Positions 1-8,286 of a DNA stretch of 64,000 bases are shown here, piece after piece (position 1 is the stretch's first letter; each line of letters starts with the position of its first letter). The notes under the pieces were generated by a model that worked only from the letters and a program-made list of their open reading frames with translations, did no database searches and was not told the origin of the DNA. The stretch comes from Hydrocarboniphaga sp. (lineage in GTDB: Bacteria > Pseudomonadota > Gammaproteobacteria > Nevskiales > Nevskiaceae). Location of the stretch: assembly GCF_028291725.1 (NCBI RefSeq), contig NZ_JAQGNT010000044.1, positions 1 to 64,000 of the forward strand, given 5' to 3'. Position numbers and translations under genes: made by a program.

Positions 1-538
1 TGCAGCGCGACAAGGCCTGCTGTGCCGCCTTGTCCAGACGCTCGAAGCCGCTCGAGGTCTGCACCTTGCTGTCGGTGACTTTGCCGTCGATGCCCACCAG
101 CAACTGCAAAGTGACCGAGCCGGTTTCGCCCAGACGCTCGGACACCGCGGGATAGTCCGGCTCCTTGCAGGCTTTGGCTTTGACCACCGGCGCCTTGGTG
201 ACACCGCTGGCCACCGGCTTGGGCGGCGCCGGCGGCGCCGGCTTGCTCGACGTGGTGATCGTGTTCGTCGATACCGGTGCCGATGCGATGTTGATTTCCG
301 GCGGCGGCACGAACGGCGGCGGCGGAATGTCCAGCTTCGGCGGCGGGGGCGGCGGAGGCGGTTCTTCGTCCGTCTTCACTTCATCCAGGATCTTGGTCTC
401 GATCGGCGGCGGCAGCAGCTCAATCGCCTTGCGCGCCAGTCCGTTCACCAGACCGTACACCAGCAGGATGTGAAAAATCACAACGCCGGTAATGCCGATG
501 ATGCGTCGCTTCGGATCTTGGCGTTGGCCAAATTCCAT
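1..538 (-). CDS. tonB: TonB energy transducer, C-terminus cut by window edge
   Basis: Inner-membrane protein that couples the proton-motive force (with ExbB/ExbD) to outer-membrane receptors. The visible 179 residues start MEFGQRQDPKRR, followed by a single N-terminal membrane segment (about residues 13-31). A proline-rich periplasmic spacer follows, with two poly-proline runs (PPPPPPPPK and PPPPFVPPP). The start of the C-terminal TonB fold comes next (CKEPDYPAVSERLGETGSV, then LLVGIDGKV). The gene runs off the left edge, so the end of the C-terminal domain and any exbBD are not seen. No exbB or exbD is present in the window. It is the last visible gene of the leftmost minus-strand series and has its own 390-base upstream gap carrying the palindrome at 844-859. 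That suggests it is a dedicated TonB co-regulated with the receptors here rather than the housekeeping copy. The family call is secure; the dedicated role is inference. Confidence 0.93.
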   Translation of the reverse strand, partial: MEFGQRQDPKRRIIGITGVVIFHILLVYGLVNGLARKAIELLPPPIETKILDEVKTDEEPPPPPPPPKLDIPPPPFVPPPEINIASAPVSTNTITTSSKPAPPAPPKPVASGVTKAPVVKAKACKEPDYPAVSERLGETGSVTLQLLVGIDGKVTDSKVQTSSGFERLDKAAQQALSRC

Positions 539-928
539 CTTGCCTCCATCGATTAATCGTGCCGATTCTCTTCGGCACTGCATGAAGATCGCTGGCTGGC
601 ACTCTCCATGGCTTTCCGACTTTCGTGCACGCCGATAGTCGAAGCCCCGGGAATTTCAGCTGTTTTCGTACGACCCGGCACGGACTCGGCAAGCAATCGG
701 GCAAAAAAACCCCGTTGCAGAACAAGGTCGCAATTTCATTTCCATCATCTCCGCCACGCACATCAGGGATTTCGATGGAACCGCACTGCACAAGTGCCCG
801 CTCAGCATCATCCCAAACTTTCTACTACTCCGTTCTATTTATGAACCAAACGGTTGGTTTCATTTTACACGTGATTATTTCGGTGTCAAGGCGGGGAAGC
901 GACGGTTCAGCACCGCGGCCCTGCTGCG
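539..928. other. Intergenic region upstream of tonB
   Basis: This 390-base stretch lies between the end of the VOC gene and the tonB start. I see no convincing coding sequence in it; open frames here are arginine-rich and match no family. Its one clear element is the palindrome at 844-859, near an AT-rich tract (about 830-890) that may hold the tonB promoter. No rho-independent terminator with a T-tract was found after the VOC gene. Confidence 0.6.
844..859. promoter_or_regulatory. Palindromic operator, site 1 (tonB)
   Basis: AACCAAACGGTTGGTT: two perfect 6-base inverted arms (AACCAA/TTGGTT) around ACGG. It lies 306 bases upstream of the tonB start. The same palindrome recurs at 10804, 17459, 44921, 54080 and 54217. 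Size and symmetry fit a TetR-family dimer site; the KstR2-like gene at 1454-2149 is the nearest candidate regulator (inference). Confidence 0.75.
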
Positions 929-1420
929 TTAGCCAGCTTGCGCCGCCAACGGCAAATGCTTGGAGTGATAGACATGTTCGCTGTCAGGGCGGAACTCGAT
1001 CAGTTCGATCGAGTTGCCGTCGGGGTCACGCCCATAGATCGCGCGGACCGGGTCTCCGGGCTGGCCGGGAGGCGGCCCGTGAAACCGCATCCCGCAGCTT
1101 TGCAGCCGCTGGTACTCGCTGTCGATCTCGGTGACGGCAAAACAGAAATGCGTATATCCAGGATCACAAAGCCGGGCATCCGCAAGCTTTATACCCCGAG
1201 GCTCGCTGTATTCAAACAGCTCCAGAAACAGATTGTCACGCTGCAGCATCCAGCTCAACGCCGCCGATCCTTTAACTCCGGTAACGAGTTCGTGGCGCAC
1301 CGAATCGCGTTCCCAGCCACCGGTTTTTATTAGTCTGAAATCAAATGCCTGGCAGTAAAAGTCCGCAAGACGCTTGATATCGAACGTGGCGATGGCTACG
1401 TGGTGTACGCCCAGTATCAT
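929..1420 (-). CDS. VOC-superfamily (glyoxalase/dioxygenase fold) protein
   Basis: A 163-residue protein of the vicinal-oxygen-chelate fold, which includes glyoxalases, extradiol dioxygenases and epimerases. The N-terminus MILGVHHVAIATFDIKRLADFY is the usual first beta-alpha-beta unit with its metal-ligand-type His. The second half has YTHFCFAV and ends YGRDPDGNSIELIEF, the typical strand carrying the metal-binding Glu. One full VOC module is present, which is normal for a dimer. It starts 33 bases after the tetR stop and shares the minus-strand operon. An AGGAAGGAG ribosome site precedes the ATG. The substrate cannot be read; in such clusters VOC proteins are often epimerases, lyases or ring-cleavage enzymes. 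Confidence 0.85.
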   Translation of the reverse strand: MILGVHHVAIATFDIKRLADFYCQAFDFRLIKTGGWERDSVRHELVTGVKGSAALSWMLQRDNLFLELFEYSEPRGIKLADARLCDPGYTHFCFAVTEIDSEYQRLQSCGMRFHGPPPGQPGDPVRAIYGRDPDGNSIELIEFRPDSEHVYHSKHLPLAAQAG

Positions 1421-1453
1421 GAAACGACCGCTCCTTCCTGAGCCCCGCGGACC

Positions 1454-2149
1454 TCAACCGGCCTCGTTTTCCAACAGGCCCTTGAATTCCGCGATGACCT
1501 CGTCGACTGCAGCGAAGCGCGAACCCATCTTGGTCCGTGTCTCCGGTGATTCGACCGAAGCCAAGATAAACGCCGCTGCCTCGCGGCCGATCGTATGCGG
1601 CGTAATCTGGCCGCCCGGTTTGTACCAGCGTATGTAGGACGTGATTACGCCGAATATGGCGAAACTACACATCCTCGGATCCAGCTCAGGATCGAACTGC
1701 CCCGCCTTCTGTCCCCGCGCCACGATATCGCGCAGATAGACCGTATAGCTATCGCGATCCTTGGTCACCAGATTGCGCTTTTTCACGGGCAGATATTTGC
1801 TGTCGTGAAGAAATACGATGCCGCGATGCATCCGTTCGACCACCGCATTAAGAAAGATGTGGCCGTAGCTGAAAGCCGTAATCTGCCGGAGCGGATCCGA
1901 CGCAAACTGCTCGGCCAGCCGCATATTCTCATGCAGGCCTTCATGCGCGACCTTGACCACGTCGAAAAGCAGATCTTCTTTTGAGCTGATGTAGTGGTAC
2001 AAACTGCCCTTCAGAACACCGACCGAATCCGCGATGTCGTTCAGGCTGGTGCCGTTGAACCCTTTCTCGGCGAACAATTCACCCGCGATGTGGACGATAT
2101 CCTCATAGCGTCTCTCGTTGTTCTCTTTCCGCCCTTTCCGCGCTGCCAT
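1454..2149 (-). CDS. TetR-family regulator, KstR2-like
   Basis: A 231-residue transcriptional regulator. The N-terminal helix-turn-helix domain (about residues 15-62) contains ELFAEKGFNGTSLNDIADSV and GVLKGSLYHYISSKEDLL, a canonical TetR recognition helix. The C-terminal ligand domain resembles that of KstR2 and its relatives, repressors of steroid ring catabolism that respond to CoA thioesters (recalled similarity, no search run). It sits inside the catabolic operon between the FAH-family gene and the VOC gene. Its upstream gap holds a degenerate copy of the shared palindrome (2214-2227), which suggests autoregulation. It is the best candidate to bind the ACCAAMCGKTTGGT sites, since the other TetR in the window (51631) has a different operator-like region. 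The ATG follows an AAGGACG ribosome site. Confidence 0.88.
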   Translation of the reverse strand: MAARKGRKENNERRYEDIVHIAGELFAEKGFNGTSLNDIADSVGVLKGSLYHYISSKEDLLFDVVKVAHEGLHENMRLAEQFASDPLRQITAFSYGHIFLNAVVERMHRGIVFLHDSKYLPVKKRNLVTKDRDSYTVYLRDIVARGQKAGQFDPELDPRMCSFAIFGVITSYIRWYKPGGQITPHTIGREAAAFILASVESPETRTKMGSRFAAVDEVIAEFKGLLENEAG

Positions 2150-2213
2150 CGACGTCCTTCATTGAGTGCCTGTTGGCACAAGGATAGCGAAATAGCCGTT
2201 TAAGCATAAGGCG

Positions 2214-2227
2214 ACCAACCGTTCGAC
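2214..2227. promoter_or_regulatory. Degenerate copy of the shared palindrome, upstream of tetR
   Basis: ACCAACCGTTCGAC matches 11 of 14 positions of the shared operator ACCAACCGTTTGGT: one half is intact and the other is poor. It lies 65-78 bases upstream of the tetR ATG, a plausible place for autoregulation. On its own it would be weak evidence. Confidence 0.35.
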
Positions 2228-2240
2228 TGGTTCGGGCCCC

Positions 2241-2257
2241 GGGGGCCGGCGGCCCCC
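2241..2257. other. GC-rich hairpin after the FAH-family gene
   Basis: GGGGGCC-GGC-GGCCCCC forms a perfect 7-base stem about 20 bases beyond the end of the FAH-family gene and before tetR. There is no T-tract on either side, so it is not a standard rho-independent terminator. It could stabilise the upstream transcript. Confidence 0.35.
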
Positions 2258-2275
2258 AAACCTGAACAAGCCTGC

Positions 2276-3169
2276 TTACGCCGCCTTACCGATCGTGTTG
2301 CGGAGCGTGCCCAGCTTGGGCGCTTCCAGCTCCACGACATCGCCGGCGACCAGCCAGTGGTGCTTCTCTTTGCCACTGGTGATCCGCAGTTCGATGATGC
2401 AGCCGCTGCCGCAGGTCCCTGAACCAATGACGTCGCCCGGAACCAAGCTCACGTCTGCCGAGGCGTGTGACAGGACGCGCGGCCAATTGAAGTACATCTC
2501 GGACAGCTGCCCGTTGGACCAGGTTTCGCCGTTGACGCGTGCCGTCAGCGGCAGCTTGAGCCGGCCGCCCTCCTCCTCGAACTCGTCCGGAGTGACCAGC
2601 CAGGGGCCGAACGAGGTCGCGAAATCCTTGGCCTTGACCGGGCCCATGTACAGCTGCATTTCCTTGGAGCCCAGATCGCGCGCCGACCAGTCGTTCATCA
2701 GGAAGAAGCCGGCGATCGGCGCCAGCCAGTCGCTACCGTCGGCGGGGTAGTCGCGCACCTCGGCGCCGATCAGTGCCGCGACTTCGAGTTCGTAGTCGAT
2801 CGACTTGGCTTTCTTCGGCGGCAGCACCGTATCGCCGTCGCCGATGATGCAGTTCGGGTTGCTGAAATAGAACACCGGGATTTCGTACCACAGCGGGTTC
2901 ATCTTGCCGCCGATGCCCTCGGTGCAGTTCTTGGTGTGCGCCTCGAACGCCGAGAAGTCGCGCAGCGACGTCGGCCGCGCCACCGGCGGCAGAAACCTGA
3001 CCTCGCTCTGCGCAAAACTCCGGCCGTCCTGCCAGGCACCTTTGCCGCGAGCCATCGCGACCTTGATCAGATCGGCCTCGGTCACGCCGGTCAGCTCCGT
3101 GACCTTGTCCTCATCGATCCGCACCAGCCTGATTTCGCCCGTGGGCAGTACTGCACGTCCTAATTTCAT
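2276..3169 (-). CDS. Fumarylacetoacetate hydrolase-family protein
   Basis: A 297-residue member of the FAH superfamily, Mg-dependent hydrolases, decarboxylases or isomerases acting on beta-diketo acids and related compounds. The C-terminal two-thirds show the family core: SIDYELEVAALIGAEV with metal-ligand acidic residues, GFFLMNDWSARDLG, KDFATSFGPWLVTPDE, and GDVIGSGTCGSG near the end. I placed the start at the ATG at 3169 (MKLGRAVLPTG), which has an AGGAAC ribosome site and avoids overlap with the upstream dehydrogenase. A longer frame reaches 3229 but its first 20 residues look non-coding. It belongs to the CoA-dependent catabolic operon, where a retro-Claisen or lactone/enol hydrolysis step would fit; the exact reaction is unknown. 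Confidence 0.88.
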   Translation of the reverse strand: MKLGRAVLPTGEIRLVRIDEDKVTELTGVTEADLIKVAMARGKGAWQDGRSFAQSEVRFLPPVARPTSLRDFSAFEAHTKNCTEGIGGKMNPLWYEIPVFYFSNPNCIIGDGDTVLPPKKAKSIDYELEVAALIGAEVRDYPADGSDWLAPIAGFFLMNDWSARDLGSKEMQLYMGPVKAKDFATSFGPWLVTPDEFEEEGGRLKLPLTARVNGETWSNGQLSEMYFNWPRVLSHASADVSLVPGDVIGSGTCGSGCIIELRITSGKEKHHWLVAGDVVELEAPKLGTLRNTIGKAA

Positions 3170-3203
3170 TTCTCTGTTCCTTTGGATGTCTGATCGCTGC
3201 CAA

Positions 3204-4421
3204 TCAGCGCCGCGCGAGCGACGCTGCAATGTTTCGCCGCATGATTTCAGCGCTGCCGTCGGCGATGCGGACGATGCGCGACTGCTGCCAGCCCTCGTAC
3301 AACTTGAGCTCGTTGGTCAAGCCCATGCCGCCGTGCACCTGCATGCAACGGTCGTAGACGCGCGTGCCGAGTTCGGTGGTGTAGACCTTGACCATCGCGA
3401 CCTGGTCGTTAACCGATTCGCCGCGCTCGAGCCGACGCGCGCAATCGCGCGTCATGCTCTCGGCGGCATAAATCTCGATCGCCGAATCGGCGAGCTGGAA
3501 CGACACGCCCTGATACTGATCGATGGTCTTGCCGAAAGTCTTGCGTGTGCCGGCGTATTCGCTGGCCTTGTCCAGCGCCCATTTCGACAGGCCGATGCAG
3601 CGTCCGGCGTTGTACATGCGGCCGGTGTTGACGCCGGCCATCGCCAGCTTGAAGCCCTGGTTCAATTCGCCGACCAGCGCCGTTGATGGCACGCGCACGT
3701 CGCGGAACGACAGGATGCCTTCGTCGCCGCCGATGTGGCCGAACAGCTTGAGCACGCTATCGACCTGGAAGCCCGGCGTCGTCACCGGCAGCGCGAAGCA
3801 GCTGACGCCGCCCTTGCGGGTGCGTCTCAGCTCCTCGTCGGTCACGGCCCAGACGAATACCCAGTCGGCCACCGGCGAATTGGTGATCCATTGCTTGGTC
3901 CCGGTGATCAGCCAGTCGTCGCCGTCGCGGACCGCCCGGGTGCGCATCGCCAGCGCGTCCGAGCCGGCGTCGGGTTCGGACATGGCGAAGCAGGACGTGA
4001 TCTGGCCGGCCATCAGCGGCTGCAGCAGCTGTTCCGAAATCTGCGGCGTCAGATACGAGCACAGCAGACTCGGCCCATAGCTCCAGTGCGCGACCGAGGC
4101 ATACGGCAGCAGACGCGCCGGCCCGTAACGGTGATACAGCGCATCCCATACGCGATACAGCATGTACGCGCCGAAATCGCCGCCACCGATCGATTCGGGC
4201 ACGAACATGTTGTAGTAGCCGGCCTCGGCCGACTGCTGGCGCACTTCGCGCTTGAGCTTCTTCAGCTCCGGCGAGTAGGCGCCGCGTTCGTCGTAATGCA
4301 GGCGCGGATCATCGAGCAGTTTTGCGTGCTCCTTTTCCAGCGGCAGCACCACGGCGTCGACGAAGCCCAGAAGATTCTCGACGACGTCTTCGACTTCCGT
4401 TTCGTCCATTTCTACCGACAT
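3204..4421 (-). CDS. Acyl-CoA dehydrogenase (ACAD 1)
   Basis: FAD-dependent alpha,beta-dehydrogenation of an acyl-CoA; 405 residues, full ACAD length. Visible signatures are CFAMSEPDAGSDALAMRTRA (FAD/substrate loop), WLITGTKQWITNSP, YAGTRKTFGKTIDQYQ, and MQVHGGMGLTNE near the C-terminus. The usual EGTSEIQR catalytic segment reads RIADGSAEIMRR, so Asp stands where medium-chain enzymes have the catalytic Glu. An Asp there is also found in ACAD10/11-like enzymes. ATG at 4421 is chosen; a TTG lies one codon upstream. It starts 10 bases after the ech stop and so is translationally close to it. It is the second ACAD in the operon; the two are not similar enough to be a recent duplication. Confidence 0.93.
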   Translation of the reverse strand: MSVEMDETEVEDVVENLLGFVDAVVLPLEKEHAKLLDDPRLHYDERGAYSPELKKLKREVRQQSAEAGYYNMFVPESIGGGDFGAYMLYRVWDALYHRYGPARLLPYASVAHWSYGPSLLCSYLTPQISEQLLQPLMAGQITSCFAMSEPDAGSDALAMRTRAVRDGDDWLITGTKQWITNSPVADWVFVWAVTDEELRRTRKGGVSCFALPVTTPGFQVDSVLKLFGHIGGDEGILSFRDVRVPSTALVGELNQGFKLAMAGVNTGRMYNAGRCIGLSKWALDKASEYAGTRKTFGKTIDQYQGVSFQLADSAIEIYAAESMTRDCARRLERGESVNDQVAMVKVYTTELGTRVYDRCMQVHGGMGLTNELKLYEGWQQSRIVRIADGSAEIMRRNIAASLARR

Positions 4422-4431
4422 CAAGGCCTCG

Positions 4432-5262
4432 CTAAGCTTTCTTGTTGGGTTCGTCGCGCACCGGCTTGGCCGCCGCGCGCGCCTGGAATTCGCGACGGGC
4501 GCGATCCGCTTCCGGGCCGTTCTGGCACAGTGCGGCCGTGACTCGTTCCAGTTCGTAATAAGCCTTCAATTCCAGGGTTTCGGCGGCATCGAGCAGGCGC
4601 TTTCCAAGCTCCATCGCATGCCCATACGCAGCCGGCAGGCTCGCCGCGTACTCGAGCGCTGCCGCCACCACCGTGCCGCCGGCGACGGCGCGATTCGCCA
4701 GTCCCCAGGCGACGGCTTCATCACCGAGCAGCGGCCGGCCGCTGAACAGAAGCTCGGCCGCGCGATGGCGCCCGACGCGCTGAGCCAGGAACCACGCCGC
4801 ACCGCCATCCGGCACCACACCACGCGATACGAAGGGAGCGACGAACGCCGCGTCGCTCGCGGTGAACAGCAGATCGCAGGCCAGCGCCAGGCTCCAACCC
4901 AGACCGGCAGCGCCGCCTTCGACGGCCGCGATGATCGGCAGCGGGAAGCTGCGCATCTTCAGCATCGTCCGCTGCGCGGCATCCAGACGCGCGACCGATG
5001 CGGTCGCCCGAAAGCCCGCTGCCGGCGTGCTCTTCAGATCGCCACCGGCGCAGAAATAGGCACCCTCGCCGCTCAGTACCACGGCGCGCAATTCCGGGTT
5101 TTCCGCAGCCGCATCCAGCGCCTGCTCCAAGGCCAGCCAGCTGTCCATCGTCAGCGAATTGCGCGCCTGCGGCCGGTTGAGCTTGATCAGCAAGACACCG
5201 CCAAGCGGATGCTCGATCTTGATCGGGCTATCCGTCGCATCCGCGGCCGGCCTCGTGCTCAT
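4432..5262 (-). CDS. Enoyl-CoA hydratase/isomerase family protein (ECH 1)
   Basis: A 276-residue crotonase-fold protein. The oxyanion-hole segments are GAYFCAGGDLKS and AAVEGGAAGLGWSLALACDLL. The active-site loop reads SRGVVPDGGAAWFLAQRVG, with the PDGG form typical of PaaG/PaaB-like isomerases and hydratases rather than the Glu-Glu pair of classical crotonase. That suggests a double-bond isomerase or hydratase on a bulky acyl-CoA. The start ATG at 5262 overlaps the stop of the upstream acyl-CoA synthetase by one base (TAATG), typical of coupled translation. The open frame extends much further upstream, but that extension is arginine-rich shadow sequence. Confidence 0.9.
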   Translation of the reverse strand: MSTRPAADATDSPIKIEHPLGGVLLIKLNRPQARNSLTMDSWLALEQALDAAAENPELRAVVLSGEGAYFCAGGDLKSTPAAGFRATASVARLDAAQRTMLKMRSFPLPIIAAVEGGAAGLGWSLALACDLLFTASDAAFVAPFVSRGVVPDGGAAWFLAQRVGRHRAAELLFSGRPLLGDEAVAWGLANRAVAGGTVVAAALEYAASLPAAYGHAMELGKRLLDAAETLELKAYYELERVTAALCQNGPEADRARREFQARAAAKPVRDEPNKKA

Positions 5263-7445
5263 TACGCGAGCACCACAAGAGCATCGAGTGCGACCAGCGT
5301 GCCGTCGTCGCTCTGCACCACTGGATTGATATCGATCTCGGAAATCGACGCATCGATCAACGCCGCCGCGCCGAGCTTCTGCATCACCACGATCAACTGG
5401 GTCTCCAGCTGATCGGCCTTGGCCGGATGCTTGTGCTGCAGGCTCTGGAACGCGCGGACACTGTGTAGCGCGCGCCGCGCCGCGGACTCGGTGACTGGCG
5501 CAACGCAGCGACCGACGTCCTTCAGCTCTTCGACCGCGCCGCCGCCCGCCCCGCACAGAATCACCGGACCGAACACCGGATCGCGCACCAGGCCACACAT
5601 GAACTCGGTACCGCCACGTACCATCTCGACGATCAGCACGCCTTTCAGATCGGCCTTCGGAACATGTGCATGCACGTCGCGCATGATCTGCTCGAAAGCG
5701 TCGCCGACCGCGGTTTCGCTGCCCAGATTCAATTTGACGCCGCCCGCAGCGGCCTTGTGCGGCACGTCCGCCGAAACGATTTTCGCGACCACCGGAAAAC
5801 CGAATCGCTTGGCCGCAGCGGCGGCCTGTTCGCGGCTCGTTGCGACTTCGGCGCCCGGCATACGCAGGCCCAAAGCGGCGAGCACCTCGCGCGAAGCCGC
5901 TTCGCTCAAGGCGCCGCTCCGTGCTTCGTCGCTGCGCGCCTGCGACAGAGCCGAGCTCAACGCCCCGGCTTCGGCAGCGCTCAGAGCCAGCGTCCTGTCG
6001 ACTTGCGCAGTACGCGGCCGCTCGTTCCAGTTCATCCAGTGGCGGACGGCGCGCAGACAGCGGTCGCTGGAGCGGAACACCGGCAGCCCGGGCTCCGCGT
6101 CGAGGATTTCGCTGCCGGGGCATTCCAGCCAGCTGCTGAGCCAGACCGCGGCGATCGGCTTCTTGGAGTTGCGTACCGCTTCGACGATCGATGCCGGGCG
6201 CTTCGCCGTGGACGGACCGGTCTGCGACGCGGCGAGGATAATCCCGGCCGAATAGCCTTCGTCGTCGGCGATCGCTTCCAGACACTGGCGCAGCACGTCG
6301 TCGGTCGGCGAAGCGGTGGTGTCGATCGGATTGCCGAAGGCGGCGAACGACGGAATCAGCTGGCCGAGACGTTCCAGCGTCCTCGCTGACGGCGCCGGCA
6401 GTGGCACGTTCTCGTCGTCGGCCGCGTCGGCCGACATCACGCCGGGGCCGCCCATCGTGGTCAGTATGCCGACGCCGCCGGGCACGTACGGCTTGCCGGC
6501 CCAGCGCGCGAACAGCTGACCGGTTTCGATCAGTTCTTCGGTGGTCTTGAACAGCATGATGCCCGCGGCATCGGCCGCCGCCTGGAACACGTCGTAGCTG
6601 CCGGCCAGGCTGCCGGTGTGCGATACCGCGGCGCGTCCGCCGGTCTGCGTACGGCCGGTTTTCAGCGCGAGGATCGGCTTGCCGACACGGCGCGACTTGC
6701 GGCCGATCTCGGCAAGACCGGTCGGATTGTCCAGGCCCTCGATCACCAGCAGCACCACATCGGTGGCCGGATCATCGAGCAGGAAATTGACATAGTCGAA
6801 TGCGGTAACGTCCACCGAATTGCCGGTGGTGATCGTGTACGACACGCCGAGACCGCGATTGCGGCGATGGCCTAGATGCGTCGCCAGACCGGCGCTCTGC
6901 GACACGATCGCCAGATTGCCCGAGGGAAGATCCATGCGCAGGTCGGGCACGAAAGTCAGCGGCAGATTCTCGCGATAGTTCAGCACGCCCGCGGTATTCG
7001 GGCCACCCAGACGCATGCCGGTCTCGATCGCCAAAGCGCGAAGACGCGCTTCCGCGGCGGCGCCGCCTTCGGTCTCGCCGAAGCCCGCCGAAAAGATGAT
7101 CGCGCTTTTGCAGCCGCGGCCGGCGGCTTCGCGAATCACGCCTTCGACCGCGTCCGCAGGAACCGCGATCAGCAGGCAGTCCACGTCTCGCGGCAGATCC
7201 GCGATCGAAGCGACGCCGAGCGCAGCTTCCGGCGCTTTTTCTTTGGCGAAGCGTGGATGGATCAGGTACAGCGGCCGCCCGATATGCGCCTCCAGCAGCT
7301 GCCGCTGCGCCGATGCACCAAAGCCCTTGCCCGCGGACGAGGCGCCGATGATGGCGATCGACTTGGGGCTGATCAGCGGCTGCAGCTCCTCGGAACTGTA
7401 GAGCCGTTGACGGACACTGCCTGCGGTATCGGATATCGGCGTCAT
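5262..7445 (-). CDS. Acyl-CoA synthetase (NDP-forming), fused two-subunit type
   Basis: A 727-residue enzyme of the acetate-CoA ligase (ADP-forming) family, which makes an acyl-CoA through a phospho-His intermediate. The N-terminal CoA-binding Rossmann domain starts at SPKSIAIIGASSAGKGFG (about residue 27). The middle succinyl-CoA-ligase-like domains contain AVSHTGSLAG, carrying the expected catalytic His. The C-terminal ATP-grasp part has FPVVAKIVSADVPHKAAAGG and ends with the typical ISEIDINPVV. It probably activates a free acid or handles a short acyl product of the pathway. In the operon it lies between the two hydratases: 7 bases after ECH 2 and overlapping ECH 1 by one base. The substrate is not inferable. 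Confidence 0.92.
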   Translation of the reverse strand: MTPISDTAGSVRQRLYSSEELQPLISPKSIAIIGASSAGKGFGASAQRQLLEAHIGRPLYLIHPRFAKEKAPEAALGVASIADLPRDVDCLLIAVPADAVEGVIREAAGRGCKSAIIFSAGFGETEGGAAAEARLRALAIETGMRLGGPNTAGVLNYRENLPLTFVPDLRMDLPSGNLAIVSQSAGLATHLGHRRNRGLGVSYTITTGNSVDVTAFDYVNFLLDDPATDVVLLVIEGLDNPTGLAEIGRKSRRVGKPILALKTGRTQTGGRAAVSHTGSLAGSYDVFQAAADAAGIMLFKTTEELIETGQLFARWAGKPYVPGGVGILTTMGGPGVMSADAADDENVPLPAPSARTLERLGQLIPSFAAFGNPIDTTASPTDDVLRQCLEAIADDEGYSAGIILAASQTGPSTAKRPASIVEAVRNSKKPIAAVWLSSWLECPGSEILDAEPGLPVFRSSDRCLRAVRHWMNWNERPRTAQVDRTLALSAAEAGALSSALSQARSDEARSGALSEAASREVLAALGLRMPGAEVATSREQAAAAAKRFGFPVVAKIVSADVPHKAAAGGVKLNLGSETAVGDAFEQIMRDVHAHVPKADLKGVLIVEMVRGGTEFMCGLVRDPVFGPVILCGAGGGAVEELKDVGRCVAPVTESAARRALHSVRAFQSLQHKHPAKADQLETQLIVVMQKLGAAALIDASISEIDINPVVQSDDGTLVALDALVVLA

Positions 7446-7452
7446 ACGTCGA

Positions 7453-8286
7453 TCAGCTCACCGGCGCCCAGTTCGGCTTGCGCTTTTCCATCCAGGCTTT
7501 CGCACCTTCTGTGGAATCCGGATGACTCATGTGCGCGTCGAGGTTCTTGTCGGCCTTGGCGACGATCGCGGCTTCGTGCGACGGATGAGACAGGCCGATC
7601 ATCATGTCGAAGGTCTTCTGCACCGCGGTCGGCGAAGCGGAGGCGATGACCTCAGCCGTCTTGCGGGCGGCGGCCACGGCTTCGGCCGGCGTGTCGAACA
7701 GTTCGTTGACCAAGCCGAGCTGATAGGCGCGCTCCGCAGAAAGCGCGCCGCCGCCGATCGCGATCCGCTTGGCTTCGCTCGGGCCGATGATGTTGACCAG
7801 GCGCAGCGCGCCATAGCCGCAGATCTGGCCGACCTGCACATGTGTATCGACGAATTTGGCGTTGCGCGAGGCGAACACGATATCGCCATCGGTGACGAAG
7901 CCGAGACCACCACCGGCGACGGTACCGTTGACCGCGACCACCACGGGCTTGGTGATACCGGCCATGCGCCAGGTCAGACGCCAGCCTTCACCGGTAGCCT
8001 CGCCCGGCAGGCGCAACGAGCCCTGCGACTTGAGCGCGGACACGTCGGCGCCAGTGCAGAAGAAGCGGTCGCCGCTTGCGGTAAACGTGATGACCTTGAC
8101 CTCGGGATTCTTCTCCAGCGCTTCCCAGGCGTCGCGCAGCTGCACATAGATGTTTCGGGTCAGCGAGTTGCCGGCCTTGGGGTTGTATAACTCCAGCGCA
8201 GCGATGCCGCCCTCGATGGAGATCTTGAGGCGCGGCGTGGTGTCATCCACACCATTGGCGGCAGCATTGGTGGCGGTGTCGGTCAC
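7453..8286 (-). CDS. Enoyl-CoA hydratase/isomerase family protein (ECH 2)
   Basis: A 277-residue crotonase-superfamily protein with DRFFCTGADVSALKSQG and AVNGTVAGGGLGFVTDGDIVF as oxyanion-hole segments. The loop FVDTHVQVGQICGYGALRLV replaces the classical Glu region, so it may be a hydratase variant, hydrolase or isomerase. I use the GTG start at 8286, which overlaps the stop of ACAD 2 as GTGA. No in-frame ATG upstream keeps the crotonase N-terminus intact without running through the dehydrogenase gene; the upstream extension of this frame is arginine-rich shadow. It is only distantly related to ECH 1, consistent with different steps in one pathway. Confidence 0.88.
   Translation of the reverse strand: MTDTATNAAANGVDDTTPRLKISIEGGIAALELYNPKAGNSLTRNIYVQLRDAWEALEKNPEVKVITFTASGDRFFCTGADVSALKSQGSLRLPGEATGEGWRLTWRMAGITKPVVVAVNGTVAGGGLGFVTDGDIVFASRNAKFVDTHVQVGQICGYGALRLVNIIGPSEAKRIAIGGGALSAERAYQLGLVNELFDTPAEAVAAARKTAEVIASASPTAVQKTFDMMIGLSHPSHEAAIVAKADKNLDAHMSHPDSTEGAKAWMEKRKPNWAPVS

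Noticed and set aside
2241-2257. Rho-independent terminator
   Set aside because: A strong stem is present but no T-tract on either strand.
5263-6285. Extension of the ECH 1 gene to 617 residues
   Set aside because: The added N-terminal 340 residues are arginine-rich shadow of the acyl-CoA synthetase gene, and the TAATG overlap gives a normal crotonase start.
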